From: Actinomycetota bacterium
GTDB lineage: Bacteria; Actinomycetota; Acidimicrobiia; Acidimicrobiales; Microtrichaceae
DNA length: 19,843 nt
NCBI GenBank assembly: GCA_005777415.1
Contig: SXMI01000080.1
Location: 1-19,843, forward strand
Direction: 5' to 3'
Part shown: piece after piece, positions 13,190-19,843 of the stretch
Layout: each line of letters starts with the position of its first letter
Position numbering within the stretch: the stretch's first letter is position 1
Notes under the pieces: model-generated
What the model saw: only the letters and a program-made list of their open reading frames with translations
Database searches by the model: none
Told to the model about the DNA's origin: nothing
Translations under genes and position numbers: made by a program

Positions 13190-13899
13190 GTCGACCCCGC
13201 CGGGGGCAGCGCCCGGGGCTGATCCACCAGCAGCGGCGGGCCAGCGGGCAGTTCGGCGGGGTCCCGCCGGGTCAGTCGGTTCGCCCAGCGGGAGATGAAC
13301 CCGTCGAGGCCGACACCCTGGCTGCGCACGGAGTCCAGCGCCTGGGAGGCCACCCCGCTGGTGGACTGGGCGATGATCGAACCCAGCTCCGTCTCGGTCA
13401 TGAGTGAGTCGATGTCGACCCGCTGGACGATCTCGTTCACGTCGACCCGCGACACGATCCGGTCGACGTCCACCCGCTCGATGATCCGCTCCACATCGAC
13501 CCGCGACACGATCCGGTCGACGTCGACACGCTCGATGATCCGCTCGACGTCGACCTGTTCGAGGATGCCGTTGATGCCCACGGCGTCGACCAAGGCAGGT
13601 GCGATGTCACGGACGGCGTCGGCGAGTCCCGGGGCGCCGTCCCGGGCCGCCCCCTCCCGGATCTGGCGACCCTCGTCGGTCAGCGGACGCGCCACGTTGC
13701 GGGCGATGTCGTTCGCGACCCGGGCCGGCGGCGACGACAGTGCCGCCCGCGTCACGCCCCCGGCGAGCCGGAGGAACGTGGCCGTCGCGCCGAGGGCGGC
13801 GTCGACCACCCACGGGGTGGCCCCGCCGTCGGGGTCCGGCGAAGCCTCGGGGCCGGGGTCGTCGGGCCGGTCCGGTCGGGCGTCGTCGATCGCTTCCAC
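13186..13899 (-). CDS. Protein with tandem 9-residue VDVxRIxxR repeats
   Basis: The 237-residue protein has an acidic, proline-rich N-terminus (1-28), an Ala-rich region (about 30-110) and, from residue 116, at least five to six tandem nonapeptides of the form VDV(E/D)RI(I/V)(E/S)R, decaying into VDIDSLMTE and TELGSIIAQ by about 178. A helical segment and a basic, proline-containing C-terminus follow. There is no signal peptide or clear membrane helix. The regular alternation of hydrophobic and charged residues suggests an elongated helical or solenoid scaffold, which is inference. I chose GTG 13899 because it lies 6 nt after a CACAAT box, matching the leaderless pattern in the window. It is first in the operon with the RDD protein. 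Similar repeats occur in other actinobacterial proteins as I recall; no function known to me. Confidence 0.75.
   Translation of the reverse strand: MEAIDDARPDRPDDPGPEASPDPDGGATPWVVDAALGATATFLRLAGGVTRAALSSPPARVANDIARNVARPLTDEGRQIREGAARDGAPGLADAVRDIAPALVDAVGINGILEQVDVERIIERVDVDRIVSRVDVERIIERVDVDRIVSRVDVNEIVQRVDIDSLMTETELGSIIAQSTSGVASQALDSVRSQGVGLDGFISRWANRLTRRDPAELPAGPPLLVDQPRALPPAGST
13393..13554. repeat. In-gene tandem repeat, 27-bp units with a near-exact 54-bp period
   Basis: The stretch encodes the nonapeptide repeats. The best conserved part is a 54-bp unit starting at 13442 and again at 13496 (each beginning TCGACCCGCGACACGATCC), differing at only a few third-position bases. A 54-bp unit equals two nonapeptides, so copy number can change without breaking the frame. 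It is coding and lacks the unique spacers of a CRISPR array. Confidence 0.85.
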
Positions 13900-13911
13900 C
13901 GACGCATTGTG
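13900..13911 (-). promoter_or_regulatory. Candidate leaderless promoter box for the repeat-protein operon
   Basis: CACAAT (13911-13906) followed by 6 nt (13905-13900) and then the GTG at 13899. Spacing matches the other leaderless-type starts in the window, although the first base is C rather than T. No Shine-Dalgarno precedes the start codon. Confidence 0.4.
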
Positions 13912-14184
13912 TCCCAGCGGCACCACACTCGGCCTACCCGGACCTCGACGGTGAGACCTCCGACACATGATTTTCCAAGACCTGAGGTGGCCTTGAGTCG
14001 CCCTTGAGATCGGCGCGGCATCGTGGTGCCCAGGCCTCCAAGGGGCCAGCGTCGATCGGAGAGCGGGTCTGGTCGGCAGGCTGAGCGTCCCTTCCCGAAC
14101 ATTGCGGAGTGGATCGGGAAGGGACGCCGGCCAACATCCGGCTGGCACGTCCGGCGGAGCTCTCCCCCACCCGAGCCGGACGCC
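13912..14184. other. Divergent intergenic region without a convincing gene
   Basis: The space between the repeat-protein operon (leftward) and the enoyl-CoA isomerase-like gene (rightward). It holds a small AT-richer patch around 13968-13985 (ATGATTTTCC), a doubled CCTTGAG about 11 bp apart near 13993-14010, and a perfect 14-bp inverted repeat described separately. Open frames crossing it read as Arg/Pro/Gly-rich sequence with no domain features. A small RNA or regulatory sites are possible, but nothing here can be named. Confidence 0.6.
14085..14127. repeat. Perfect 14-bp inverted repeat with a 15-nt loop
   Basis: GCGTCCCTTCCCGA (14085-14098) pairs exactly with TCGGGAAGGGACGC (14114-14127). 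It lies between divergent genes, not after a gene end, and no T-tract follows on either strand, so a terminator is unlikely. Options are a dimeric regulator site with unusually wide spacing, an RNA hairpin in a long leader, or part of a small RNA. Confidence 0.75.
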
Positions 14185-14260
14185 GGGTGGGACCGGGACC
14201 CCGGGGTGGGACCGGGTCCCCCGGGTAGGAACAGTGCCCCCGGGTAGGTTGTGGCCATGG
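14185..14260. repeat. Four degenerate 19-bp tandem repeats running into the start of the isomerase-like gene
   Basis: Units begin at 14185, 14204, 14223 and 14242, each starting GGGT(G/A)GG. Units 1 and 2 are nearly identical (GGGTGGGACCGGG(A/T)CCCC), and units 3 and 4 share GGGTAGG. The last unit supplies the TAGGTT -10-like box and the start codon, so the promoter appears to be part of the repeat array. Confidence 0.75.
14245..14250 (+). promoter_or_regulatory. Candidate leaderless -10 box for the enoyl-CoA isomerase-like gene
   Basis: TAGGTT is followed by exactly 6 nt (GTGGCC) and ATG at 14257, so transcription would start at or next to the A of the start codon. The adjoining GTG at 14251 abuts the box and would not be in the transcript. 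No -35 match is visible. Confidence 0.5.
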
Positions 14261-14991
14261 ATGATCCCTCGACGCAGGTGCTCCGCGTCTCGACCACCGA
14301 CGGCTACCGGGAGCTCACCTTCGACCGGCCCGGGTCGCTCAACGCCTTCAACCAGGACCTCTGGTACGCCGCGGCCGAGGCCCTCGATGCCGCCGCCGAG
14401 GACGACGAGGTCCGCTGCGTGGTATTCACCGGCGCCGGGCGGGCCTTCTCCGCCGGCCAGGACCTCGGCGAGATGTCGAACCCGTCGGCGTTCGCCGAGC
14501 GCCCACCCGGCTACCAGCGGTTCATGCCGAGCCTCGAGACGTTCCCCAAGCCGATCGTGGCGGCGGTCAACGGGGTGGCCGTCGGGATCGGCACGACGAT
14601 GCTCCTGCACTGCGACCTGGTGTACGTGGCCCGGAGCGCCCGCCTCAAGCTGCCGTTCATCAGCCTGGGGGTCACCACCGAGGCGTCGGCGAGCCTGCTG
14701 CTGCCCGAGCGCGTCGGCTGGCAGCGCGCCGCCGAGATCCTCTTCACCGAGCCGTGGATCACCGCCGACGAGGCGGTCGCCGACGGCCTGGCCCGCGCCG
14801 TGGTCGACGACGACGACCTGCTCGCCGTGGCCCGGTCGGTGGCGGCGGGCATCGGTGGCCTGCCGCTGGGACCGGTGGTGGCGACCAAGCGCCTCATGCT
14901 GGCGGGCCGGGCCGAGGCCGTCGCCGCCGCCAGGCTCCGGGAGCTCGCCGAGTTCGAGACGCTCGTCGGCGGGATGCTCGGCGGGGACTGA
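14257..14991 (+). CDS. Enoyl-CoA hydratase/isomerase family protein, probably a delta3,delta2-enoyl-CoA isomerase type
   Basis: This 244-residue crotonase-fold protein has both oxyanion-hole segments: GRAFSAGQDL (61-70) and NGVAVGIGTTMLLHCDL (105-121). At the first hydratase Glu position (PEI in crotonase) it has PFI, while TTEASASLLLPERVG (140 onward) places Glu142 where delta3,delta2-enoyl-CoA isomerases of the PECI/Eci1 kind carry their catalytic Glu (TEG or PEG). I therefore favour an isomerase, which shifts the double bond of unsaturated acyl-CoAs into the position used by beta-oxidation, over a hydratase. That is inference from motif placement. An alternative GTG start six bases upstream adds two residues. 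It stands alone and converges on surE, with a 6-bp gap. Confidence 0.88.
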   Translation: MDDPSTQVLRVSTTDGYRELTFDRPGSLNAFNQDLWYAAAEALDAAAEDDEVRCVVFTGAGRAFSAGQDLGEMSNPSAFAERPPGYQRFMPSLETFPKPIVAAVNGVAVGIGTTMLLHCDLVYVARSARLKLPFISLGVTTEASASLLLPERVGWQRAAEILFTEPWITADEAVADGLARAVVDDDDLLAVARSVAAGIGGLPLGPVVATKRLMLAGRAEAVAAARLRELAEFETLVGGMLGGD

Positions 14992-15003
14992 ACCCGCTCA
15001 GTC
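14986..15003. terminator. Small convergent hairpin containing both stop codons
   Basis: GACTGA (14986-14991) and TCAGTC (14998-15003) form a 6-bp inverted repeat around a 6-nt loop. Both genes end in Asp-TGA, which creates the symmetry. The stem is short and lacks T-tracts, so it is at most a weak bidirectional signal. Confidence 0.25.
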
Positions 15004-15852
15004 GGACCGCGGCAGCAGCACGGCGTTCCCGCCGAACGCGTCGGCCACCCGGTGCGTCGGGTGCAACGGAGCCCCCGGCACCAGCGTCTCGGCCACCTCG
15101 GCCGCCGTCGGCGCCGGGGTCGGCCAGGCCTCCACGACACCGACGATGGTCGTCAGGGCCGCCCAGCCGTCGCGGACCGCACCGGAATCGGTGTCGGGCG
15201 GGAGCTCCTCGTCCACCGCCGCCACCCGCATCTGCAACGAGCCGTGGGCCACCTCCGCCGTGGCGGCCCGCACCTCACCGAAGTTCGCGAGCCGGCACCA
15301 GCGGATGCCACGCACCTCGGAGCGGTCGAGACCGGGCACGTTGAGGTTCAGCGCCGTGCGCTCCGGAGCGGCCTCCAGGGTCGGGAGCACCTCCACGGCC
15401 AGCGCAGCGGCGGTGTCGAACCGCCACGGCTCCACCGCCTGCAGGCTGACGGCGAGCGACCGGATGCCCAGGTTCTGTGCGCTCAGGCACGCCCCGACCG
15501 TGCCCGAGTAGAGGACGACGCGGCCGGTGTTCATGCCGGGGTTCACGCCCGAGACGACCAGATCGGGGCGGGCGCCGAACCCACCGAGCGCGGCAGCCAG
15601 CACGCACAGGGCCGGTGGCCCGTCCACGGCGAAGGCGGGAACCCCGACGAGCGTCGGGCCGGGGAGCTCGACGGCCGTGCACGGGATCTGGTGGTCGGGA
15701 CGGAGGTTGCCCAGGCTGGCGCCCGACCCGCTGGCGTCGTAGGACGGAGCGGCGACGACGACCTCGTGGCCAGCGGCGACCAGTGCTGCGGCCAGGTGGT
15801 GGAGGCCCTCGGCGTCGACACCGTCATCGTTGGTCACCAGCACCCGGGGCAC
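14998..15852 (-). CDS. surE: 5'/3'-nucleotidase SurE
   Basis: This 284-residue protein shows the SurE metal-dependent phosphatase motifs: VLVTNDDG (4-11, metal ligands Asp9 and Asp10), SGSGASLG (41-48, metal-ligand Ser region), VSGVNPGMNTG (100-110, ligand Asn104) and LYSGTVGAC (114-122). The family hydrolyses nucleoside 5'- and 3'-monophosphates and sometimes short polyphosphates, and is linked to stationary-phase survival and nucleotide-pool upkeep. I chose GTG 15852 because the motif-bearing N-terminus starts right there, and because it lies 6 nt after a TATCGT box. It is slightly longer than usual (about 250-265) through a C-terminal extension. It is divergent from the Coq4-like operon. 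Confidence 0.93.
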   Translation of the reverse strand: MPRVLVTNDDGVDAEGLHHLAAALVAAGHEVVVAAPSYDASGSGASLGNLRPDHQIPCTAVELPGPTLVGVPAFAVDGPPALCVLAAALGGFGARPDLVVSGVNPGMNTGRVVLYSGTVGACLSAQNLGIRSLAVSLQAVEPWRFDTAAALAVEVLPTLEAAPERTALNLNVPGLDRSEVRGIRWCRLANFGEVRAATAEVAHGSLQMRVAAVDEELPPDTDSGAVRDGWAALTTIVGVVEAWPTPAPTAAEVAETLVPGAPLHPTHRVADAFGGNAVLLPRSD

Positions 15853-15864
15853 GTCCGGACGATA
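15853..15864 (-). promoter_or_regulatory. Candidate leaderless promoter of surE
   Basis: TATCGT (15864-15859, a TANNNT box) followed by 6 nt (15858-15853) and the GTG at 15852. There is no Shine-Dalgarno and no clear -35. Confidence 0.45.
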
Positions 15865-15899
15865 CCGTCCGGTGCGACCCCCTCTCGCCGCCCGACCAC

Positions 15900-15912
15900 T
15901 ACCGTGCCCGCC
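15900..15912 (+). promoter_or_regulatory. Candidate leaderless promoter of the Coq4-like operon
   Basis: TACCGT (15900-15905) followed by 7 nt and GTG at 15913. The box lies 36 bp from the surE box in a 60-bp divergent spacer. No Shine-Dalgarno or -35 match is visible. Confidence 0.45.
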
Positions 15913-16875
15913 GTGGGAGTCCGCATCCACCCAGACGACGTGGAGCCCGTGGTGGCCGGACTCCTCGGGGCGATCGACGTCGACGACGGACCGCAGGACG
16001 AACAGCTCGCCGTGCTGCGGGCCGTCACCCGCCACCTGCTCGACCGGTCCGACCTGGACCCTGCGCACCTGGTGCCGCTGTCCCCTGCCGAACTGGCCCG
16101 GACCATCACGCACCCGGGGACCTTCCGCCGGTTCCACGAACTGCTCGTGACGCTCGAGCTGTGCCGGCACCCGATCAGCGCCGCCCAGGTCGACGCCGCC
16201 GAGCGCTACGGCGACGCCCTCGGCGTCAGGGGCGTCGAGCGGACGATCCTGCGCGACCTGGTCGACGCCGGAACGGCCCGGGCGGCTGCGGACTTCCGAC
16301 GGTTCCTCGACCGCACGCTCGCCGAACGGGTGGAGCCCGAGCTCCGGGACCTGCCCGTGGTCGACTCCGCAGAACCCGAGCTCGCCGAGCGACTCCTGGG
16401 CCTCGGGGACCTACCCGAGGGCACCCTCGGGCGGGCGTTCATCGACTTCCACACCCGCAACGGGCTCCCCGTGCCCGGGGTGGAGGGCTCGGGGGTCAAC
16501 CACTTCTTCGTCGGCCACGACATGACCCACACGATCACGGGGATCGAACCGACCGGAGCGGGTGAGGTCGCCCTCAGCGCCTTCCAGTTCGCCGCCGAGG
16601 ACACCCCGCTCAACACCGCGGCGCTGCTGTCGTCGTTGGTCGTGCACGAGGCCGGCTTCGAGCGCTCGCCATCGGTCGCCGCCGAGGCCGGGATCCTGGC
16701 GACGCCCGGCGCCGCCGACCTGCTGGGCCGGGAGCTCGCCCGCGGGGCCGCCTGCTCGGCCGACTGCTCGCTGGTCGATCACCTGGAGCTGGCGGCGCTC
16801 CCGCTGGCCGAGGTGCGGGCGCGCTTCGACGTCCGCCCGCCCGACACGCCCGACGACGGGCACCACCACTGGTGA
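15913..16875 (+). CDS. Coq4-like protein with the HDxxH-x11-E metal motif
   Basis: This 320-residue protein contains GHDMTHTITGIEPTGAGEVA (201-220). It matches the Coq4 signature HDxxH-x11-E exactly (His202, Asp203, His206, Glu218), with the family's following GEVALSAF. In mitochondria and some bacteria Coq4 binds zinc and acts in C1 decarboxylation/hydroxylation of the ubiquinone head group. Most actinobacteria make menaquinone, so the substrate here is probably different; that is inference. The N-terminal ~165 residues are helical and charged with no motif I recognise, making it longer than Coq4 (about 230-270). Cys-x3-Cys near 264-268 (CSADC) and a His-rich C-terminus (GHHHW) are further features. 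I chose GTG 15913 because it lies 7 nt after TACCGT; GTG 15904 is in frame but overlaps that box. It overlaps the propeller gene by 4 bp. Confidence 0.8.
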   Translation: MGVRIHPDDVEPVVAGLLGAIDVDDGPQDEQLAVLRAVTRHLLDRSDLDPAHLVPLSPAELARTITHPGTFRRFHELLVTLELCRHPISAAQVDAAERYGDALGVRGVERTILRDLVDAGTARAAADFRRFLDRTLAERVEPELRDLPVVDSAEPELAERLLGLGDLPEGTLGRAFIDFHTRNGLPVPGVEGSGVNHFFVGHDMTHTITGIEPTGAGEVALSAFQFAAEDTPLNTAALLSSLVVHEAGFERSPSVAAEAGILATPGAADLLGRELARGAACSADCSLVDHLELAALPLAEVRARFDVRPPDTPDDGHHHW

Positions 16876-18059
16876 ACCCCGAACGCCGGGCCCAGTGGGT
16901 GGCGGTCTCGGCCGCCGTCGTGGCGGTCGCCTGCCTGGGCGCGGTCGTCCTCCTCGGCGGGGACCCGGAGGACACGACCGTCGAGGCCGTCCAGCTGACC
17001 GTTCCGGCCGAATCCACGACCACGGTTGCTCCGGCCCCGACCGCACCTGCAGGCCCGCCCGCCGTCGAGCGGCGCCTGTCCAAACTGCGCACCATCAGCG
17101 GCGACATCACGCCGAAGTCGATCGTCACCTCGGGGACCGGCGTCGCCACCGCCCAGAACATGATGTACACCCACACCGTCACCGCCTACGACGCCGACGG
17201 CGAGCTGGTGGCGACGATCCCGGACCGGGTGCGCCTGAGCGACTTCGGGATCGACAAGGAGGGCGAGTTCCAGGGGGCGCCGGTCGAGGCGGCGTTCCTG
17301 CACGACGGCTCGGCCGTGTACGTCTCGAACTACTCGATGTACGGGCCCGGGTTCCGGGAGGGCAGCGACGAGTGCTCGCCATCCGACGGGGTGCCGCCGA
17401 GCTACCTCTACCGGATCGGCACCGACGACTGGGAGATCGATCAGGTCGTCCCGGTCGGGGCGGTTCCGAAGTACGTCGCCGTCACCCCCGACGACGAGCG
17501 CGTGCTGACGACCAACTGGTGCACCTGGGACCTGACGGTGTCGAGCACCTCCGACGGCCGTGAGCTCGCCAGCATCGAGTTGGGTCGCTACCCGCGTGGC
17601 ATCGCCGTATCGCCCGACGGGCGGACCGCCTACGTGGCGATCATGGGCGACACGAAGGTCGCCGTCGTGTCGCTGGACGACTACTCGGTCACCTGGCTCG
17701 AGGGCGTCGGTCTGGGGCCGCGCCACCTGGTGCTCAGCCCCGACGGGCGATGGCTCTATTCGACCAACAACAAGGGCGGGACCGTGTCGAAGGTCGACAC
17801 GACGACGGGGGCGGTCGTGGCCGACGTGTCGACGGGATCACAACCACGATCCATGGACATCTCCACCGACGGCACGGCCCTGTACGTCGTCAACTACGGG
17901 TCGGACTCCATGACCAAGCTGGCCACGGCCGACATGCGGGAGCTCGACGAGGTACCCACCGGCGCCAACCCGATCGGGATCAGCTACGACGACTCGACCG
18001 GACGGGTGTGGGTGGCGAGCTACGCCGGGACCATCGACGTCTACGACGAGGTGGCCTGA
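16872..18059 (+). CDS. Membrane-anchored YVTN-type beta-propeller protein
   Basis: This 395-residue protein starts at GTG, overlapping the TGA of the Coq4-like gene (GTGA). An N-terminal hydrophobic helix (about 10-28) without a clear cleavage site is followed by a Thr/Pro/Ala linker (about 32-65), so the rest should lie outside the membrane. Propeller blades follow with recurrent signatures: SPDGRTAYVA, SPDGRWLYSTNN, STDGTALYVVNYGS and DDSTGRVWVASY, the YVTN/lactonase-like pattern of about 40 residues per blade. The first blades are divergent (HDGSAVYVSNYS). Such propellers bind ligands or partner proteins; no catalytic residues are evident. Coupling to the Coq4-like gene suggests a joint role, perhaps in redox or envelope metabolism, which is inference only. 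Cysteines in ECSPS and NWCTW may form a disulfide. Confidence 0.87.
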   Translation: MNPERRAQWVAVSAAVVAVACLGAVVLLGGDPEDTTVEAVQLTVPAESTTTVAPAPTAPAGPPAVERRLSKLRTISGDITPKSIVTSGTGVATAQNMMYTHTVTAYDADGELVATIPDRVRLSDFGIDKEGEFQGAPVEAAFLHDGSAVYVSNYSMYGPGFREGSDECSPSDGVPPSYLYRIGTDDWEIDQVVPVGAVPKYVAVTPDDERVLTTNWCTWDLTVSSTSDGRELASIELGRYPRGIAVSPDGRTAYVAIMGDTKVAVVSLDDYSVTWLEGVGLGPRHLVLSPDGRWLYSTNNKGGTVSKVDTTTGAVVADVSTGSQPRSMDISTDGTALYVVNYGSDSMTKLATADMRELDEVPTGANPIGISYDDSTGRVWVASYAGTIDVYDEVA

Positions 18060-18097
18060 GCGGCACCGCTGGGTCTACGAACTGGCCAGTCGGAGCG

Positions 18098-19843
18098 TCA
18101 GCTGCAGCCGCTCGTGGCCCCGCACTCCTGGCAGGTGAAGCAGGACCCGGCCCGCACCATGGCGATCCCGCACGAGGAGCAGAGCGGGGCATCGCTGGCG
18201 GCTCGGGTCGCCACGGAGCCGGGGAACTCGCCGACGGCCGGCGGTGCCGCCTCGTCAACACCGGGCAGGGTCGGCTGGGTCCGCTCCGAGGTGGCGAGGA
18301 TGCCGAGGTCCAACCGCTCCTCGTAGGGCAGGTACTCCAGGGCGAGCCGGCGGAAGAGGTAGTCGATGAGGCTGTTGGCCAACCGGATCTCGGCGTCGTC
18401 GGTGATCCCAGCGGGCTCGAAACGCATTCCGACGAGGGCGTCGACGAAGGCCCGCAGCGGCACCCCGTACTGCAGCCCGTGGCTGACCGAGATGGCGAGT
18501 GCGTCCATGATCCCGGCGAGCGTCGAGCCCTGCTTGGAGACCCGGATGAAGAGCTCACCCGGTCGCCCGTCGTCGTACTCCCCCACCGTCGCGAATCCCT
18601 TGCAGTCGGCGACCCGGAACTCGAAGGTGCGCGACCGACGACTCCGCGGCAGCCGCTCGCGTTCGGGTCGCCGGTCGTGGGAGACGACGACCGGCGTGAG
18701 GACCTGCCCGTCGCTCGACGAGGGAGCGGCCGAGGCACCGGTGCCGACGCTGAGCGGTTGGGTCACCTTGCAGTTGTCCCGGTAGAGCGCGACGCACTTG
18801 ATGCCGGAACGCCACGCCTCGACGAGCAGGTGCTCGACCTCGTCGACCGAGGTCGACTCGGGCAGGTTCACCGTCTTGGACATGGCGCCGGAGACGAACG
18901 GCTGGATGGCCGCCATCATCCGGAGGTGCCCCCCGTAGGAGATGGTCACGTCGCCCATCGCACAGGCGAAGACGGCCACGTGGTCCGGATCCAGGTGCGG
19001 CGCGCCGAGCACCGAGTGGTGCTCGGCGATCCAGGCCACGATCTCGGCGACCTGCTCCTCCGGGTAGCCGAGCCGCTCCAACGCCCGGGGAACGGTCTGG
19101 TTGACGATCTGGATCGTCCCGCCGCCGACCAGCTTCTTGAACTTCACCAGACCCAGATCCGGTTCGATGCCGGTGGTGTCGGCATCCATCATGAAGCTGA
19201 TCGTCCCGGTCGGCGCGGCGACGCTCAGCTCGGCGTTCCTGGCCCCGTGCGCGCCGAGCCGCTCGGCCGCCCGGGTCCAGAGGTCGACGAGCCGCTGGTT
19301 CAGGTCCGGCTGCGCGAGCACGGACGGGACCGCCCGGGCCGCACCGAGGTGGAGTTCGTAGACCTGCGACCAGGCATCCGCGTCGTCGGCGAACAGCGGA
19401 GCGGGACCGAGTCGCTCGGCGAGCTCGGTCGAGCGGACCGCAGCGGTCCCGGTGAGGATGCCGGTCACCGCAGCCGCCCAGGACCGTCCCGCCTCCGAGT
19501 CGTAGGGCAGACCGAGCGCCATGAGGGAGGCCCCGAGGTTCGTGTAGCCGACGCCGATGTCGCGAGCGGCGCGGGCCTGGGCCGCGATCTTGTCGGTCGG
19601 GTAGTCGGATGCCCCGACGAGGATGTCCTGGGCCGTCACGAGCACGCGGACGGTGTGCTCGAACGATGCCACGTCGAAGACGCCGTCCTCGTCGAGGTAG
19701 GCGAGCAGGTTCACCGACGCCAGGTTGCAGGCGCTGTTCGCCAGTCGGAGGTGCTCCGAGCACGGGTTGCTGGCGACGATCTCGCCGGCGTTCGGCGTCG
19801 TGTTCCACCGGTTGATGGTGGTGCCGAACTGCACGCCGGGATC
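18098..19843 (-). CDS. nrdJ: Class II (B12-dependent) ribonucleotide reductase, C-terminal part, cut by the right window edge
   Basis: The last 581 residues of a coenzyme-B12-dependent ribonucleotide reductase, which converts ribonucleotides to deoxyribonucleotides. The visible part begins DPGVQFGTTINRWNT and includes NPCSEH (around 19760; the Cys and Glu are active-site residues), AAPTGTISFM (about 19216-19190), GGHLRMMAAIQPFVSGAMSK and SGIKCVALYRDN. A TSCPD-type domain follows (FEFRVADCKGFATVGEYDDG, then RVSKQGSTLAGIMDALAIS). A terminal cysteine cluster (CSSC, CFTCQEC, GCS) near 18098-18175 looks like a zinc ribbon and may take part in thiol re-reduction. The N-terminus and any B12 riboswitch or NrdR box lie beyond 19843. 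It converges with the propeller gene across a 38-bp gap with no convincing terminator. Confidence 0.95.
   Translation of the reverse strand, partial: DPGVQFGTTINRWNTTPNAGEIVASNPCSEHLRLANSACNLASVNLLAYLDEDGVFDVASFEHTVRVLVTAQDILVGASDYPTDKIAAQARAARDIGVGYTNLGASLMALGLPYDSEAGRSWAAAVTGILTGTAAVRSTELAERLGPAPLFADDADAWSQVYELHLGAARAVPSVLAQPDLNQRLVDLWTRAAERLGAHGARNAELSVAAPTGTISFMMDADTTGIEPDLGLVKFKKLVGGGTIQIVNQTVPRALERLGYPEEQVAEIVAWIAEHHSVLGAPHLDPDHVAVFACAMGDVTISYGGHLRMMAAIQPFVSGAMSKTVNLPESTSVDEVEHLLVEAWRSGIKCVALYRDNCKVTQPLSVGTGASAAPSSSDGQVLTPVVVSHDRRPERERLPRSRRSRTFEFRVADCKGFATVGEYDDGRPGELFIRVSKQGSTLAGIMDALAISVSHGLQYGVPLRAFVDALVGMRFEPAGITDDAEIRLANSLIDYLFRRLALEYLPYEERLDLGILATSERTQPTLPGVDEAAPPAVGEFPGSVATRAASDAPLCSSCGIAMVRAGSCFTCQECGATSGCS

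Noticed and set aside
13393..13554. CRISPR-like array
   Set aside because: The repeats are contiguous, have no unique spacers and encode nonapeptides in frame.
14085..14127. Intrinsic terminator
   Set aside because: The hairpin lies between the 5' ends of divergent genes and has no T-tract on either strand.
18060..18097. Terminator between the propeller and the ribonucleotide reductase genes
   Set aside because: Only very short inverted repeats (5 bp or less) are visible and no T-tract, so support is insufficient.

Overview
The window is a gene-dense, very GC-rich stretch of actinobacterial chromosome. The evidence is a CarD transcription factor close to the mycobacterial one, a mycothiol-dependent maleylpyruvate isomerase family enzyme, frequent GTG starts, and several start codons placed 6-7 nt after a TANNNT box, which is typical of actinobacterial leaderless mRNAs. 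The mix of genes would fit a lineage such as the Acidimicrobiia, but that assignment is inference. Nothing looks recently transferred: there are no insertion sequences, phage genes or CRISPR arrays, and base composition is even.

Layout from left to right. The first 15 nt of a tRNA (probably Gly) leave the left edge on the minus strand. Next, all on the minus strand and read right to left, a methionine unit (metX, a Cys/Met-metabolism PLP enzyme, a MutM/Fpg-family glycosylase) sits behind a TTGACA promoter and a SAM-I/SAM-IV-type riboswitch. It is followed by a signal-peptide membrane protein, a 73-residue protein and a zinc-ribbon protein. Upstream of the methionine unit are an orphan N6-adenine-type DNA methyltransferase and a DEAD-box RNA helicase. 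A serine beta-lactamase-like hydrolase is divergent from the helicase and overlaps lgt tail to tail by 64 bp. The unit carD - glycosyltransferase-like gene (apparent CTG start) - lipoprotein - lgt follows. Upstream of it is a tightly overlapping operon made of a protein with 9-residue repeats, an RDD membrane protein and the mycothiol-dependent enzyme. A 350-bp divergent spacer with a 14-bp inverted repeat and a 19-bp tandem repeat leads to an enoyl-CoA isomerase-like gene on the plus strand. It converges on surE. Divergent from surE is a two-gene plus-strand operon: a Coq4-like metal-site protein and a membrane-anchored YVTN beta-propeller. The right edge holds the 3' part of a class II (B12-dependent) ribonucleotide reductase on the minus strand.

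Most genes are housekeeping (sulfur amino acids, DNA repair, dNTP synthesis, lipoprotein maturation, RNA metabolism). The less ordinary items are the riboswitch with a UUCG-capped P2 and a repair gene in its operon, the Coq4-like/propeller pair in an organism expected to use menaquinone, the 9-residue repeat protein next to an RDD protein, the CTG start coupled to carD, and the recurrent leaderless promoter pattern. All calls come from reading the sequence alone; no database search was run.
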